DNA of 64,000 nucleotides from Rhodospirillales bacterium 69-11 (GCA_001898425.1 MKTV01000005.1:186029-250028); one strand, 5' to 3'; positions 54,341 through 63,742 are shown, numbered from the stretch's first letter. A program made the numbers and translations. Notes: generated by a model from the sequence alone, not told the origin.

Positions 54341-55183
54341 TTACAGCTTGCGCATCATCTCCGCCCAGCGGTCGAGGATCGGCAGCACCGTCTCCCCCTT
54401 CTCCGCCGGCACGCTGGTCGACACGCGCGCGATCCCGGCGTCGCGGTAGCGCTTCAGCGTGTCGAGATCCTCGGGCGCATTGAAGATGGTGATCGGCATG
54501 CTCGCCGGATCCTTTCCGTCCTCCGCCGGCATCGCGCGGAACTTGGCGACCGAGTCGAGGATGTCGCCGCCCCGTCCCGCCAGAGGAATCCAGCCGTCGC
54601 CGTAGCGCAGCGCGCGCCGAGCCGCCTGCGGGAAGGCGCCGCCCACGATGATCGGCGGATGCGGCTTCTGCACCGGCTTCGGCCAGGTCATGATCGGGTC
54701 GAAGTTCACGAACTCGCCGTGATACTCGGCCTTCGACTTCGTCCAGATCTCCTTCATCGCTTCGATCCGCTCACGCACCAGCTTGGCGCGGGTGGAGAAG
54801 GTGGTGCCGTGGTTCTCCATCTCCTCCGCGTTCCAGCCGACGCCGATGCCGAACAGGAACCGCCCGCCCGAGACCTGATCGATCGAGGCGACGAGCTTCG
54901 CGAGCTGGATCGGGTCGCGCTGGTTCACCAGGCACACGCCGGTGCCGACCTTCAGCGACTTGGTCGCCATCGCCGCCGCGGTCAGCGTCACGAACGGATC
55001 CATCACGTCGTAGTACTGCTTGGGCAGGTCCCCGCCGCCCGGCCAGGGCGAGCGCCGCGACGCCGGGATGTGCGAGTGTTCGGGTGCCCAGACGGATTCG
55101 AACCCGCGCTGCTCCAGCGCCTGCGCGAGGTCAGGCGCGGTCATCGAATAGTCGGTGAAGAACATCGAGGCGCCGAAATGCAT
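54341..55183 (-). CDS. LLM-class flavin-dependent oxidoreductase (F420-type family, Rv2161c-like)
   Basis: 280 residues of the bacterial-luciferase-like TIM barrel. MHFGASMFFTDYSM, WAPEHSHIPASRRSPWPGG and VSGGRFLFGIGVGWNAEEM match the group of probable F420-dependent enzymes named after Rv2161c. Whether this organism makes F420 cannot be told from the window; FMN use is possible. GGGGGAG precedes the ATG at 55183. It is convergent with purC and stands alone. Substrate unknown. Confidence 0.87.
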   Translation of the reverse strand: MHFGASMFFTDYSMTAPDLAQALEQRGFESVWAPEHSHIPASRRSPWPGGGDLPKQYYDVMDPFVTLTAAAMATKSLKVGTGVCLVNQRDPIQLAKLVASIDQVSGGRFLFGIGVGWNAEEMENHGTTFSTRAKLVRERIEAMKEIWTKSKAEYHGEFVNFDPIMTWPKPVQKPHPPIIVGGAFPQAARRALRYGDGWIPLAGRGGDILDSVAKFRAMPAEDGKDPASMPITIFNAPEDLDTLKRYRDAGIARVSTSVPAEKGETVLPILDRWAEMMRKL

Positions 55184-55333
55184 GTGCGTCACTCCCCCTT
55201 GTCTGAGGACGGTGATGCTAGATCGCGTTCGGCGCGGCGACAAAGCCGGTGATCAAAAGCCGGGTGCGCCGACGGGCTGACCCATGATCCGCTCGTGGCC
55301 GACGGGGCCAGGTCCCGCTCATCGCGGGCGGAG

Positions 55334-56284
55334 CTAGGTTCCGCTCGTGGCCGAAGGGGCGAGGCAGGCCCGCAGCGCCTGCAACGTGCCGGCGGGGTTG
55401 TCGAGCAGCACCGCATGACCCGAGTCCGGGACGCGCGGCGGCAGCAGCAGGGCGGGGTGGACGGCCTTCATCTCCGCGACGTCGTCCTCCGTCACCGCCG
55501 ATCCCGCACCCGACCGGGTCGCGTCGCCGCCGAGGAGATGGGCGCAGGCGAAGGGCAGGGCGCGCAGGAGGTGGAACGGGCGATGCGTGGCGAGCGTCGT
55601 GTCGTCCGCCGGGTCGAAGCCCATGATCTCCCGGCAGATGGCGCGGATGCCGGGTCGCTTCCCGCCGGCGTGCCAGCTCCGCGTGATCCAGGCGGCGAGG
55701 GCGGGGCGCGTCAGGTGGAACGGCGTGTCGAGCAGCACGACCGACCGCACGCGTTCGGGGCGGCTGCGGGCGAGGGCGAGCGCGACCAGGCCCCCCAGGG
55801 ATTCACCGAAGACGGCGAGGGGGCCGGTGGTGGCGTGGTCGATCAGCGCCGCGTACTCGGCGGCGAAGGACGCGAGCGAGACCTCGGGCGGCATGCCGGT
55901 CGCGCCATGGTTCGGCAATTCGCAGACGATCAGGTCCGCGAGATCCACGAAGACGGCGGCGCGCGTGGCGGCAAGCAGCAGGCTGGACTGAAGGCCCGGC
56001 AGGAACAACGCGACGGGCATGCCGGTCCGCGGCGTGGCCGGGATGCGGCACAGGCTGATCGGCACGTGGCGGCCGGGGAGCAGCATCCCACGGCAGGTCA
56101 GGTCGGGTCGCAGGGTTCGCACCGCCTGCTCCGGCAGGGCGTGAAACGCCGTGATGGCGGCATCGCGCGCGCCGGCCGCGAGCAGGGTGTTGATCCGCCG
56201 CATCTCCGCTTCCAATGCGGGCATCGCGGCTTCCAGCGCTCCCCAGGCCGAGGGGGCGTGAGGCGGTGGGGCGGCGGGCTGCAT
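55334..56284 (-). CDS. Alpha/beta-hydrolase fold protein
   Basis: 316 residues. The nucleophile elbow FGESLGG (GxSxG) lies near residue 165, LLDTPFHL follows, and the catalytic His is likely that in PDSGHAVLLDNP. An Ala-rich leading segment of about 60 residues precedes the hydrolase core. The cap between strands 6 and 7 is helical, as in esterases and haloperoxidase-like enzymes. Substrate unknown. It is divergent from the methyltransferase at 56386. Confidence 0.83.
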   Translation of the reverse strand: MQPAAPPPHAPSAWGALEAAMPALEAEMRRINTLLAAGARDAAITAFHALPEQAVRTLRPDLTCRGMLLPGRHVPISLCRIPATPRTGMPVALFLPGLQSSLLLAATRAAVFVDLADLIVCELPNHGATGMPPEVSLASFAAEYAALIDHATTGPLAVFGESLGGLVALALARSRPERVRSVVLLDTPFHLTRPALAAWITRSWHAGGKRPGIRAICREIMGFDPADDTTLATHRPFHLLRALPFACAHLLGGDATRSGAGSAVTEDDVAEMKAVHPALLLPPRVPDSGHAVLLDNPAGTLQALRACLAPSATSGT

Positions 56285-56385
56285 GGGCGCGGTTCGGCTC
56301 CTGCGTCCAGGCGAACCTCGCGCCGCGCGGTTAACCCCTGGTGAACTTGGGTGGGTTGAGGAGTCGTTCATCTTTGGAGGGCAGC

Positions 56386-57210
56386 ATGGGCGGCATGGAC
56401 GGACCGCCTCCACCGCACCCTGCTGCTTCGCAGGACGATCCCGCGCCGGCCATCGGCCTGCGGGTCGCGCCACTGTTCTACCGGCTCGACCTGGTGCCCG
56501 CGACGGTGCCGGCGCTGCAGCAGTTCGTGGCCGCGGCGGGCGACGTGAGCGATCCGCGCACGCCGTGGTTCGTCGGCGACAACCTGATCACCTATGGCCG
56601 GAACTGCGGCTTCCTCACCGACCAGCGCTTCGTCGCCGCCGTGCTCGCCGCCGATCCGCGCGACAGTGAGCGCGCGATGGCGTGGCGGACCCACACGCTA
56701 TGCTGGGCGGCCGAGAGCTGTCGCGGCATCGAAGGCGATTACGTCGAGTGCGGCACGTATGAGGGCTACTCGATGGCGGTCGTGCTCCACTACCTGGAGG
56801 GCCTGCCCGAACGGCGCTGCTGGTTCTACGACCTGTTCGACCCGACGCCGGGCCCCGGAATCGGCAAGCGGCTGGGCGCCCATGCCCCCGACCTCTACGA
56901 CCGGGTGTGCCGCCGGTTTGCGCCCTGGCCGAACGTCACGGTGACCCGGGGCAAGGTGCCCGAGGTGCTTGCCGCCGGCGCCCCCGACCGGATCGCTTTC
57001 CTGCATGTCGACCTGAACGACGCGGCCGCGGAACTGGGCGCGCTGGATGCGCTGTTCGACCGCGTCTCGCCGGGCGGCATGATCGTGTTCGACGATTATG
57101 GCTGGACGGGATATCGCGCGCAGAAGGCGGCGGAGGATGCGTTCCTCCGCCGCCATGGCCTCCCGGTGCTCGAGCTGCCCACCGGCCAGGGGCTGGTGAT
57201 CAAGCGATAG
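56386..57210 (+). CDS. Class I SAM-dependent methyltransferase (TylF/macrocin-type)
   Basis: 274 residues. GIEGDYVECGTYEGYSM is the motif I loop of the TylF/MycF group, followed by CWFYDLFDPTPG (acidic residue of motif II), IAFLHVDLNDAAAELGALDALFDRVSPGGMIVFDDYGW (metal and catalytic Asp region). Such enzymes O-methylate sugars or similar hydroxyls with Mg2+. The ATG at 56386 has GGAGG five bases upstream; a GTG at 56341 lacks one. No sugar-biosynthesis genes are near, so the acceptor is unknown. Confidence 0.83.
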   Translation: MGGMDGPPPPHPAASQDDPAPAIGLRVAPLFYRLDLVPATVPALQQFVAAAGDVSDPRTPWFVGDNLITYGRNCGFLTDQRFVAAVLAADPRDSERAMAWRTHTLCWAAESCRGIEGDYVECGTYEGYSMAVVLHYLEGLPERRCWFYDLFDPTPGPGIGKRLGAHAPDLYDRVCRRFAPWPNVTVTRGKVPEVLAAGAPDRIAFLHVDLNDAAAELGALDALFDRVSPGGMIVFDDYGWTGYRAQKAAEDAFLRRHGLPVLELPTGQGLVIKR

Positions 57211-57292
57211 GCGCGCACCCTTGAGCAGTAGGCGCGCCCCCTCCGGCGGACGGCGCGCCCTCTTTGGCGGATGGCGCGCCGAACTCGCCCGC
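57209..57292. repeat. Four imperfect 21-bp tandem repeats between methyltransferase and hmp
   Basis: Units starting at 57209, 57230, 57251 and 57272 share the core GGCGCGC(C/A)C followed by a variable 12-13 bases. On the minus strand one frame reads GAPSAKE-GAPSAGG-GAPTAQG. The array fills the space between the convergent stop codons. Confidence 0.65.
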
Positions 57293-57294
57293 CG

Positions 57295-58542
57295 TCAGGC
57301 CGCGAGGCACGCCGGCCCGGCCTCGTCCAGCAACTCGTCCGCCGGTCCGAAGAACTCGTAGCGGATGCGCTCCGCCTCCACACCCTGCCGGAGAAGCCCG
57401 CCGACCATCGCCCGCAGGAACGGCTTCGGACCACACAGGAAGAACACCGCCCCGTCCGGTGCCTGGGTCGCGAGCCATGCGGCCGAGATCAACCCGGCAA
57501 CGTCATGGTCCTGGCCGACCCGATCCTCCGCCCGCGGCGCGGCATAGAACACCTGGGACCGCAAATTCGGCATACGCGCCGACAGCGCGCGGACCTGCTT
57601 GCCCATCGCGTGCGTGCTGCCGTCCAGCGTGCCATGCGCCCAAAGCACCGGGTGCTGCGGCGCGGCGACCGACAGCGTCTCCAGCATGCTCATCAGCGGG
57701 GTCAGTCCGACGCCGCCGCTCGCCAGCACCAGCGGCCGCGCCTCCGCCGGGTCCAGGAAGAAGTCGCCCGCCGGCGCCGCGACCGACAGCACCGTCCCCG
57801 GCACGCCATGGTCGTGCAGCCAGGTCGACGCCTGCCCCGCCGGCACGCCGGGGCTCGCCTCGCGTTTCACCGTGATGCGGTAGGCGCGGTCGTCCGGCGC
57901 GCTGGAGATCGAGTAGTTGCGCCGCAGCTTGCCGATCCCCGGCAGGTCGAGCGCGAAGCCGAGGTATTGGCCCGGCTTGTGCCGCAGCACCGGCCCGCCA
58001 TCCACCGGCACCAGCGTGAAGGAGCGAATGATCGTGCTCTCGTCCTGCACGCGCTCGATGCGGAAGTCGCGCCAGCCGTTCCACCCGCCCCGCTGCGCCG
58101 CGAGCTCGCGGTAGATCGCCGCCTCCCGCCCGATCAGCAACTCGGCGAGGAACCAGTAGGCCTCGCCCCAGGCGGCCAGGATTTCCTCCGTCGCGGCGTC
58201 ACCCAGCACGTCCCCGATGGCGCCCAGCAGCGCCTCGGCCACGAACGGGTAATGTTCGGGCAGGATGTTGAGCGCGACATGCTTCTGCGCGATGCGCTCG
58301 ACCGCGCCGCCCAGCACGCCGAGATTGTCGATGTTGCGGGCATAGGCGAGCACCGCGCCGGCCAGCGCCTTGGGCTGCGAGCCCGTCTCGCCGTGATGCG
58401 ACTGGTTGAACAGGTCGCGGATCGCCTCGTTCTGGAACATGCGTTCGTACATGCGGCGGGTGATGGCGAGCCCGTGCGTCTCGAGCGCAGGGACGGTGGC
58501 CTTGATCAGGGCGATCGTGGACGCGGACAACGGCTTCGGCAC
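57295..58542 (-). CDS. hmp: Flavohaemoprotein (nitric oxide dioxygenase)
   Basis: Converts NO and O2 to nitrate with NAD(P)H. 415 residues. The globin domain (about 1-140) has the proximal His in IAQKHVALNI and the distal YERMFQNEAIRDLFNQ region. The FAD domain (about 150-260) has RRNYSISSAP, and the NAD domain has ASGGVGLTPLMSMLE and FLCGPKPFLRAM. The GTG at 58542 follows AAGGAG at seven bases. It lies downstream of ric/ytfE on the same strand (87 bp) with the nitric-oxide-type Rrf2 regulator divergent, a classical nitrosative-stress module. Confidence 0.95.
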   Translation of the reverse strand: MPKPLSASTIALIKATVPALETHGLAITRRMYERMFQNEAIRDLFNQSHHGETGSQPKALAGAVLAYARNIDNLGVLGGAVERIAQKHVALNILPEHYPFVAEALLGAIGDVLGDAATEEILAAWGEAYWFLAELLIGREAAIYRELAAQRGGWNGWRDFRIERVQDESTIIRSFTLVPVDGGPVLRHKPGQYLGFALDLPGIGKLRRNYSISSAPDDRAYRITVKREASPGVPAGQASTWLHDHGVPGTVLSVAAPAGDFFLDPAEARPLVLASGGVGLTPLMSMLETLSVAAPQHPVLWAHGTLDGSTHAMGKQVRALSARMPNLRSQVFYAAPRAEDRVGQDHDVAGLISAAWLATQAPDGAVFFLCGPKPFLRAMVGGLLRQGVEAERIRYEFFGPADELLDEAGPACLAA

Positions 58543-58629
58543 GGCCGAGCTCCTTGGGTTGGGAGAGAGGGGACCGCGGGTGGGGGAGGTGGCCGGCGAC
58601 GCGCGGTCGGAGACGCCGGCCACGCCGGT

Positions 58630-59304
58630 TCAGCCGGTAAAGCGCGGGAAGAGGACCGCATTCTCCAGGTGGATGTGCGCCATCAGCGCGTCGGTGAACT
58701 GCGCCAGCCCGGCATACAGCGCCCGCCACGTGGTGCAGGCGCCCTCGGGCGGCGTGAAGTCCTGCGTCAACGCCTCGAGCGCGCGCAGATGGGCGCCGTG
58801 ATCGTCATGCTCCGCCAGCATCATCGCGATCGGGTGGCCGATCATGGGATGCCCGCCGGCACGCATCAGGGGGAACAGCACCTGCTCCTCCTTCCGCATA
58901 TGGGCTTCGAGATCCTCGCCCATCGCCGCGAGCAGGTCGGCGAGCCCGGCCGGCACCGCCGGGTTGGCCTTGTGCACCGCCTCCACCCGCCGCGCGAGGC
59001 GCTGCAGTTCGGGCAGCGCGGCACGGTGGCCGGCATGGTACGTGGTCTCGATCAGCCCGATCAGCGCGTCCGTGTCGGCGGGCGTTGCGACCGGCGTCGC
59101 GCGCGCGGCAACCTCGTCCAACGCGGCTTCCAGCGCCGGCACGTCCAGTGCCCGGACGGCCGCGGCCTCGCGCAGCGGGACGTTGCCGCCGCAGCAGAAA
59201 TCGAGCTTGTGCTGCCGGAACAGCGCCGTCGCGCCCGGCAGGGCGGTGGCGATATCGGCCAGCGTGCGATCGGCGAAACCCCGAACGGGGGCATCTGCAC
59301 CCAT
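58630..59304 (-). CDS. ric: Iron-sulfur cluster repair di-iron protein (Ric/YtfE/ScdA)
   Basis: Repairs Fe-S clusters damaged by NO or oxidants. 224 residues. An N-terminal ScdA_N domain carries the paired cysteines FCCGGN near residue 37. A hemerythrin-like four-helix domain has di-iron ligands in TTYHAGH, EAHMRKEEQVLF, HPI with AEHDDHGAHL, and MAHIHLENAVLF. It is divergent from nsrR over 126 bp with two operator-like palindromes, and is followed by hmp. Confidence 0.94.
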   Translation of the reverse strand: MGADAPVRGFADRTLADIATALPGATALFRQHKLDFCCGGNVPLREAAAVRALDVPALEAALDEVAARATPVATPADTDALIGLIETTYHAGHRAALPELQRLARRVEAVHKANPAVPAGLADLLAAMGEDLEAHMRKEEQVLFPLMRAGGHPMIGHPIAMMLAEHDDHGAHLRALEALTQDFTPPEGACTTWRALYAGLAQFTDALMAHIHLENAVLFPRFTG

Positions 59305-59350
59305 GGGAGCGGTCTCCGGTGAGCCCGCCGGACGCGGCGGGCGGGGCGAT

Positions 59351-59369
59351 CGTCAAACATGCATTGACG
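59351..59369. promoter_or_regulatory. Inverted repeat near the ric start
   Basis: CGTCAA-N7-TTGACG, a perfect 6-7-6 dyad 47 bases upstream of the ric ATG. Likely operator or paired -35 elements of the divergent promoters. Confidence 0.5.
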
Positions 59370-59396
59370 ATGCCTCTTTCGTGCCTCCGTCAAAGT

Positions 59397-59411
59397 GGTA
59401 TTGTCAATACC
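59397..59411. promoter_or_regulatory. NsrR-type operator
   Basis: GGTATTG-T-CAATACC, a perfect 7-1-7 palindrome just upstream of the Rrf2-family gene. Rrf2 regulators bind such short A/T-rich dyads. Loss of repression on NO exposure would induce ric and hmp (established for NsrR; inference here). Confidence 0.65.
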
Positions 59412-59430
59412 TATTTCGGAGATCGTCCCG

Positions 59431-59844
59431 ATGCGCCTCCTCGCGTCCACCGACCTCGCGCTGCGGGTGCTCATCCTCCTGGGCGCCGAGGCGCCCGATC
59501 GGCACGTCAGCGTCGAGCAGCTCGCGCGCCGGCTGGGCGACGTCTCGCGCCACCACCTGCACAAGATCGTCCAGGACCTCGCCGCCCTCGACGCCGTGCG
59601 CACGCTCCGCGGCGCGGCGGGTGGGGTACGCCTCGCGCAGCCTCCGGCGGGTATCCGCCTCGGCACCCTGGTCCGCGCGTTGGAAGCCGACCAGGCGATC
59701 GTCGCGTGCTTCCGGCTGGACGGCGGCGATTGCACGCTTGCCCCCACCTGCCGGCTACGCGGCATGCTCGGCCGCGCCCGGGAGAGCTTCTTCCAGAGCC
59801 TCGACGCACAGACCCTGGCGGACTGCCTCCCGGTTCCCGGCTGA
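59431..59844 (+). CDS. nsrR: Rrf2-family regulator, NsrR-like
   Basis: 137 residues. The winged helix (VSVEQLARRLGDVSRHHLHKIVQDL) and recognition wing (LRGAAGGVRLAQPP) are typical of Rrf2. Three cysteines, Cys-x7-Cys-x5-Cys in ACFRLDGGDCTLAPTCRL, match the Fe-S ligands of NsrR, which lose DNA binding on nitrosylation. The ATG at 59431 was chosen over the GTG at 59395, which lies inside the operator region. It is divergent from ric-hmp. Confidence 0.93.
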   Translation: MRLLASTDLALRVLILLGAEAPDRHVSVEQLARRLGDVSRHHLHKIVQDLAALDAVRTLRGAAGGVRLAQPPAGIRLGTLVRALEADQAIVACFRLDGGDCTLAPTCRLRGMLGRARESFFQSLDAQTLADCLPVPG

Positions 59845-59942
59845 TCTCGGGCGCGGGACGCATGTCCGGCGCTGCCGGCGACGGAGGTTGACCCGCGTCG
59901 CCGCCCCCCGTCAGATCGGGACATGAGGAGCGGGGACAGGGC

Positions 59943-62030
59943 ATGCGCATCGGGTTCGACGTCGGCGGCACCTTCACCGACTTCACGCTGCACGACACGG
60001 ATGCCGGCGCGCTGCACCATTTCAAGCTGCCGACCACGCCCGCCGACCCGTCCGAAGCGATCGCCGCCGGCGTGACCGCGCTCCTGCGTCGCCACGGGTT
60101 CGAGGCCGACGCGCTCCGCTTCATCGGCCATGGCACGACGATCGCGACCAACATGGTGATCGAGCGGCGCGGCGTGCCCACCGGCCTGATCACCACGCAG
60201 GGGTTCCGCGACGTGCTCGAGATCGGCCGCCAGGTGCGGCCGCACCTCTACGACTACACGGTGCGCACGCCGGAGCCGCTGATCCCGCGCGAACGTCGCC
60301 TGGAAGTGCCGGAACGCATCGACGCAACCGGCGCGATCCTGCGTCCGCTCGACGAGGCGGCGGTCGCCGCCGCCGCCGAGACGCTGGCGAGCCAGAACGT
60401 GCAGGCGGTCGCGATCTGTTTCCTGCACGCCTACCTGAACGACGCGCATGAGCGGCGCGCCGCGGAGATCGTGCGTGCGCGGCTGCCCGAGGCATTCGTC
60501 TGCACCTCCTCGGAAGTGCTGCCCGAGTTCCGGGAATACGAGCGCTTCTCCACCGCCGCGATCAACGCCACGATCGGCCCGCGCATGGAGCGCTACCTGG
60601 ATCGGCTGCTGGGCCGCCTCGCCGGACTCGGGGCCGCGGTGGCTCCCTACACGATCCACTCCAATGGCGGGCTGATGTCGGTGGAGACGGTGCGGCGCTT
60701 CCCGGTGCGCACCTGCCTGTCCGGTCCCGCGGCCGGCGTCGTCGGTGCGGCCGAGGTGGCCCGTCAGGCCGGGATCCCGGACGTCGTGACGTTCGATGCC
60801 GGCGGCACCAGCACCGACGTCTCGCTGATCCAGGAGGGCACGCCCGCCTTCGCCACCGCGCGGCTGGTTGCCGACTACCCGGTGCGAACGCCGATGGTGG
60901 ACGTGCATGTGATCGGCGCGGGTGGCGGCTCCATCGCGTGGCTCGACGATGCGGGTGCGCTGAAGGTCGGGCCGCACAGTGCCGGCGCCGATCCCGGACC
61001 GGTCGCCTATGGCCGCGGTGGCACCGCGCCCACGCTGACCGACGCCAACATCGTGCTGCACCGGCTCGACCCCATGGCGCTGCTGGGCGGCCGCATGGCC
61101 GTGGACGAGGCAGCGGCCCGGCGTGCGATCGACACCGCGATCGCACGCCCCCTCGGCCTGTCCGTCGAGGCCGCGGCGCTGGGCATGATCCACATCGCGG
61201 TGGCGAACATGAGCCGCGCGATCCGCTCCGTCTCCACCGAGAAGGGGCACGACGTCGGTGCCTTCGCGCTGTTCCCCTATGGCGGCGCCGGCCCCCTGCA
61301 CGCCGTGCCGGTGGCGATGGAGTGCGGCATCACCCGCGTGCTGGTCCCGGTCGAGCCCGGCACGCTGTGCGCCCGCGGCATCCTGCTGTCGGACGTGAGC
61401 CTGGACCTCGTCCGCAGCGAGATCATGCCGGCGACGGAGGCGGCCTGGCCCCGCGCCGCCGCCTATCTCGCCGCGATGGAGGAGACCGGGCGCGCCTGGC
61501 TCGACACGGAGCGGATCCCGGCGGAGCGGCGCCGCTTCGACCGGGTGATCGACGCCCGCTACAAGGGGCAGAACCACGAGGTGCAGGTGCGGCTGCCGGA
61601 CGGCCCGCCGGACCGCGCTGCGTTCCTGGACGGGTTCGCCGCCGCGCATCGCCGCGAATACGGCTACGCGATCGACGGCCACGCGGTCGAGATCGTGAAC
61701 TGCCGGCTGAAAGCCGTCGGCCTCGTGGACCGTCCGTCCCCCCGCTTCACCGGCGGTTCGGGCGCGCCCCAGCCCAGGTCCCGTCGGCAGGTGCATTTCG
61801 ACGACGGCTGGCACGATACGCCGATCTACGACCGCGCCACGCTCGCGGTGGGCGCAAGCCTCGCCGGCCCGGCGGTGATCGACGAGATGAGCGCGACCAC
61901 GGTGCTGCCGGCCGGCTGGACGCTGCGCGTGGACGCCGCCGGCAACCTGATCCTGGAGACCGCCGCCCGCAGCTCCGCCTCCGGGGACGCCGCGCACCGG
62001 GAGACCGTGTCCAGGGAGACCGCCGCATGA
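59943..62030 (+). CDS. hyuA: Hydantoinase/oxoprolinase A-subunit family protein
   Basis: 695 residues. ATP-dependent ring-opening or carboxylating subunit. The N-terminal MRIGFDVGGTFTDFTL and GHGTTIATNMVIERRG are the ASKHA-type phosphate-binding signatures of HyuA. VVTFDAGGTSTDVSLI and GPHSAGADPGP follow. The partner HyuB is coupled by an ATGA overlap. The pair may act on N-methylhydantoin, 5-oxoproline or a ketone (acetophenone-carboxylase-like); the sequence alone does not decide. ATG at 59943 with GGGGACAGG upstream. Confidence 0.92.
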   Translation: MRIGFDVGGTFTDFTLHDTDAGALHHFKLPTTPADPSEAIAAGVTALLRRHGFEADALRFIGHGTTIATNMVIERRGVPTGLITTQGFRDVLEIGRQVRPHLYDYTVRTPEPLIPRERRLEVPERIDATGAILRPLDEAAVAAAAETLASQNVQAVAICFLHAYLNDAHERRAAEIVRARLPEAFVCTSSEVLPEFREYERFSTAAINATIGPRMERYLDRLLGRLAGLGAAVAPYTIHSNGGLMSVETVRRFPVRTCLSGPAAGVVGAAEVARQAGIPDVVTFDAGGTSTDVSLIQEGTPAFATARLVADYPVRTPMVDVHVIGAGGGSIAWLDDAGALKVGPHSAGADPGPVAYGRGGTAPTLTDANIVLHRLDPMALLGGRMAVDEAAARRAIDTAIARPLGLSVEAAALGMIHIAVANMSRAIRSVSTEKGHDVGAFALFPYGGAGPLHAVPVAMECGITRVLVPVEPGTLCARGILLSDVSLDLVRSEIMPATEAAWPRAAAYLAAMEETGRAWLDTERIPAERRRFDRVIDARYKGQNHEVQVRLPDGPPDRAAFLDGFAAAHRREYGYAIDGHAVEIVNCRLKAVGLVDRPSPRFTGGSGAPQPRSRRQVHFDDGWHDTPIYDRATLAVGASLAGPAVIDEMSATTVLPAGWTLRVDAAGNLILETAARSSASGDAAHRETVSRETAA

Positions 62031-63742
62031 CCGCGCTCACCGACCCGATCGCGATGGAGGTGTTCTCCAATCGCCTGCTCTCGATCACCGAGGACATGGG
62101 GAACACGCTGATCCGGTCCTCCTTCTCCACCAACATCAAGGAGCGGAAGGATTGTTCGGTCGGCCTGTTCGACGCGGCCGGCCGGTTGGTGGCCCAGGCC
62201 TCCCACATCCCGCTGCACCTCGGCTCCCTGCTGGGCAGCGTGCAGGCGGTGCTGGCGCACACGCCGGTCGAGCGGATGCGGGACGGGGATTGTTTCATCT
62301 GCAACGACCCGTATCTCGCGAATGGCACGCACATGCCGGATATCTCGGCGGTGACGCCGGTGTTCATCGACGGCGCGGTGCGCTTCTTCGCCGCCAATGT
62401 CGGGCATCACTCGGATGTCGGCGGGCCGGTGCCCGGCTCCATCTCCGGCCGCGCACGGTCGGTGTTCGAGGAAGGGTTGCGCCTGCCGGTGATCCGGCTC
62501 GTGCGCGCGGGTGAGCTCGACGAGGACCTGCTCGCGATGATCGCGCACAACACGCGCGATCCGTCCGAACGCAGCCTCGATCTCAAGGTGCAGATCGCGG
62601 CCAACGCACGCGGCGCGCGGCTGGCGACCGATCTGGTGCGCCGCATGGGCCTGTCGTCGGTGCAGGCTGCGATCGAGGACCTGCTCGCCTACACCGCCCG
62701 CCGCCTGCGCAATCGCGTGCGGGCCATGGCGGACGGGGAGGCGTCGTTCACCGCCTTCCTCGACGATGACGGGCTGGGCGGCGACCCCGTGCCGATCCGC
62801 GCCACCGTGCGCGTGCAGGGCGAGACGCTGGCCATCGACTTCGCCGGCAGCGGCCCCGAGACCCGCGGCGCGCTCAACGTGCCCGAGAGCGCGCTGCGCG
62901 CCTCGGTCTACTACGCGGTCAAGGCGCTGCTCGATCCGGAACTGCTCCCCAATAGCGGGCTGTTCGAGGCCGTCGCGGTCACGGCGCCGCCCGGCACCCT
63001 GACCAACCCGCGCTTCCCCGCGGCGGTCGGCGCGCGCTCCATCACCTGCAACAAGATCGCCCGCGCCCTGTTCGGCGCCTTCGCCGCCCTGCTGCCGCCG
63101 GAGCGGGCGCAGGCGGCCTCCCACGACGTGGTGCCCGCCATCATCTTCTCCGGCCCGCGGCGGGAGGGGGACGGACCGTTCGTCTACCTCGAGACGATGG
63201 GCGGCGGGATGGGCGCGCGCACCGATGCCGACGGGATGGAGGCGATCCACGTCCACCTGACCAACACCTCCAACCTGCCGGCCGAGGCGCTGGAGAACGA
63301 GTATTCGCTGCTGGTCGACGAATACGCCCTCGTCCCCGATTCCGGCGGGGCCGGGCGTCATCGCGGCGGGCTCGGCATCGCGCGGCAGATCCGCGCGACC
63401 GTGGACGGCATCGTGTTCTCCGTGCGCTCCGACGGGCACGTGCTGGGCGCACCCGGTCTGTTCGGCGGGCATGAGGGCGGCACCGCGCGCCTGATCCGCA
63501 ACCACGGCACCGACCGCGCGGAGGAACTGTCCTCCAAGACCGCGAGCATCGTGCTGGCGGCCGGGGAGACCACGCGGCTGGAAACCCCGGGCGGCGGTGG
63601 TCTCGGTGATCCCGCGGGGCGGAATCCCGCGGCGCTGGCCCGCGACCTGCGCGATGGCAAGATCTCCCGCGCGGCGGCCGAACGCGAGTACGGGCCGGGG
63701 CTCGTCGCCCGCGCCTTGGGGGAAGCGTCCGCGGCGGGGTGA
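62027..63742 (+). CDS. hyuB: Hydantoinase B-subunit family protein
   Basis: 571 residues, the usual length for HyuB. MEVFSNRLLSITEDMGNTLIRSSFSTNIKERKDCSVGLFDAAGRLVAQASHIPLHLG at the N-terminus, CNDPYLANGTHMPDI, FAANVGHHSDVGGPVPGS and GAGRHRGGLGIARQIR are family blocks, with a conserved His/Asp cluster that binds metal. Coupled to hyuA by a four-base overlap; together they form the A2B2-type ATP-dependent enzyme. The tRNA-Arg gene follows. Confidence 0.93.
   Translation: MTALTDPIAMEVFSNRLLSITEDMGNTLIRSSFSTNIKERKDCSVGLFDAAGRLVAQASHIPLHLGSLLGSVQAVLAHTPVERMRDGDCFICNDPYLANGTHMPDISAVTPVFIDGAVRFFAANVGHHSDVGGPVPGSISGRARSVFEEGLRLPVIRLVRAGELDEDLLAMIAHNTRDPSERSLDLKVQIAANARGARLATDLVRRMGLSSVQAAIEDLLAYTARRLRNRVRAMADGEASFTAFLDDDGLGGDPVPIRATVRVQGETLAIDFAGSGPETRGALNVPESALRASVYYAVKALLDPELLPNSGLFEAVAVTAPPGTLTNPRFPAAVGARSITCNKIARALFGAFAALLPPERAQAASHDVVPAIIFSGPRREGDGPFVYLETMGGGMGARTDADGMEAIHVHLTNTSNLPAEALENEYSLLVDEYALVPDSGGAGRHRGGLGIARQIRATVDGIVFSVRSDGHVLGAPGLFGGHEGGTARLIRNHGTDRAEELSSKTASIVLAAGETTRLETPGGGGLGDPAGRNPAALARDLRDGKISRAAAEREYGPGLVARALGEASAAG

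Noticed and set aside
54341-55183. Assigning F420 as certain cofactor of the LLM oxidoreductase
   Set aside because: Family name only; no F420 biosynthesis gene is present in the window to support it.
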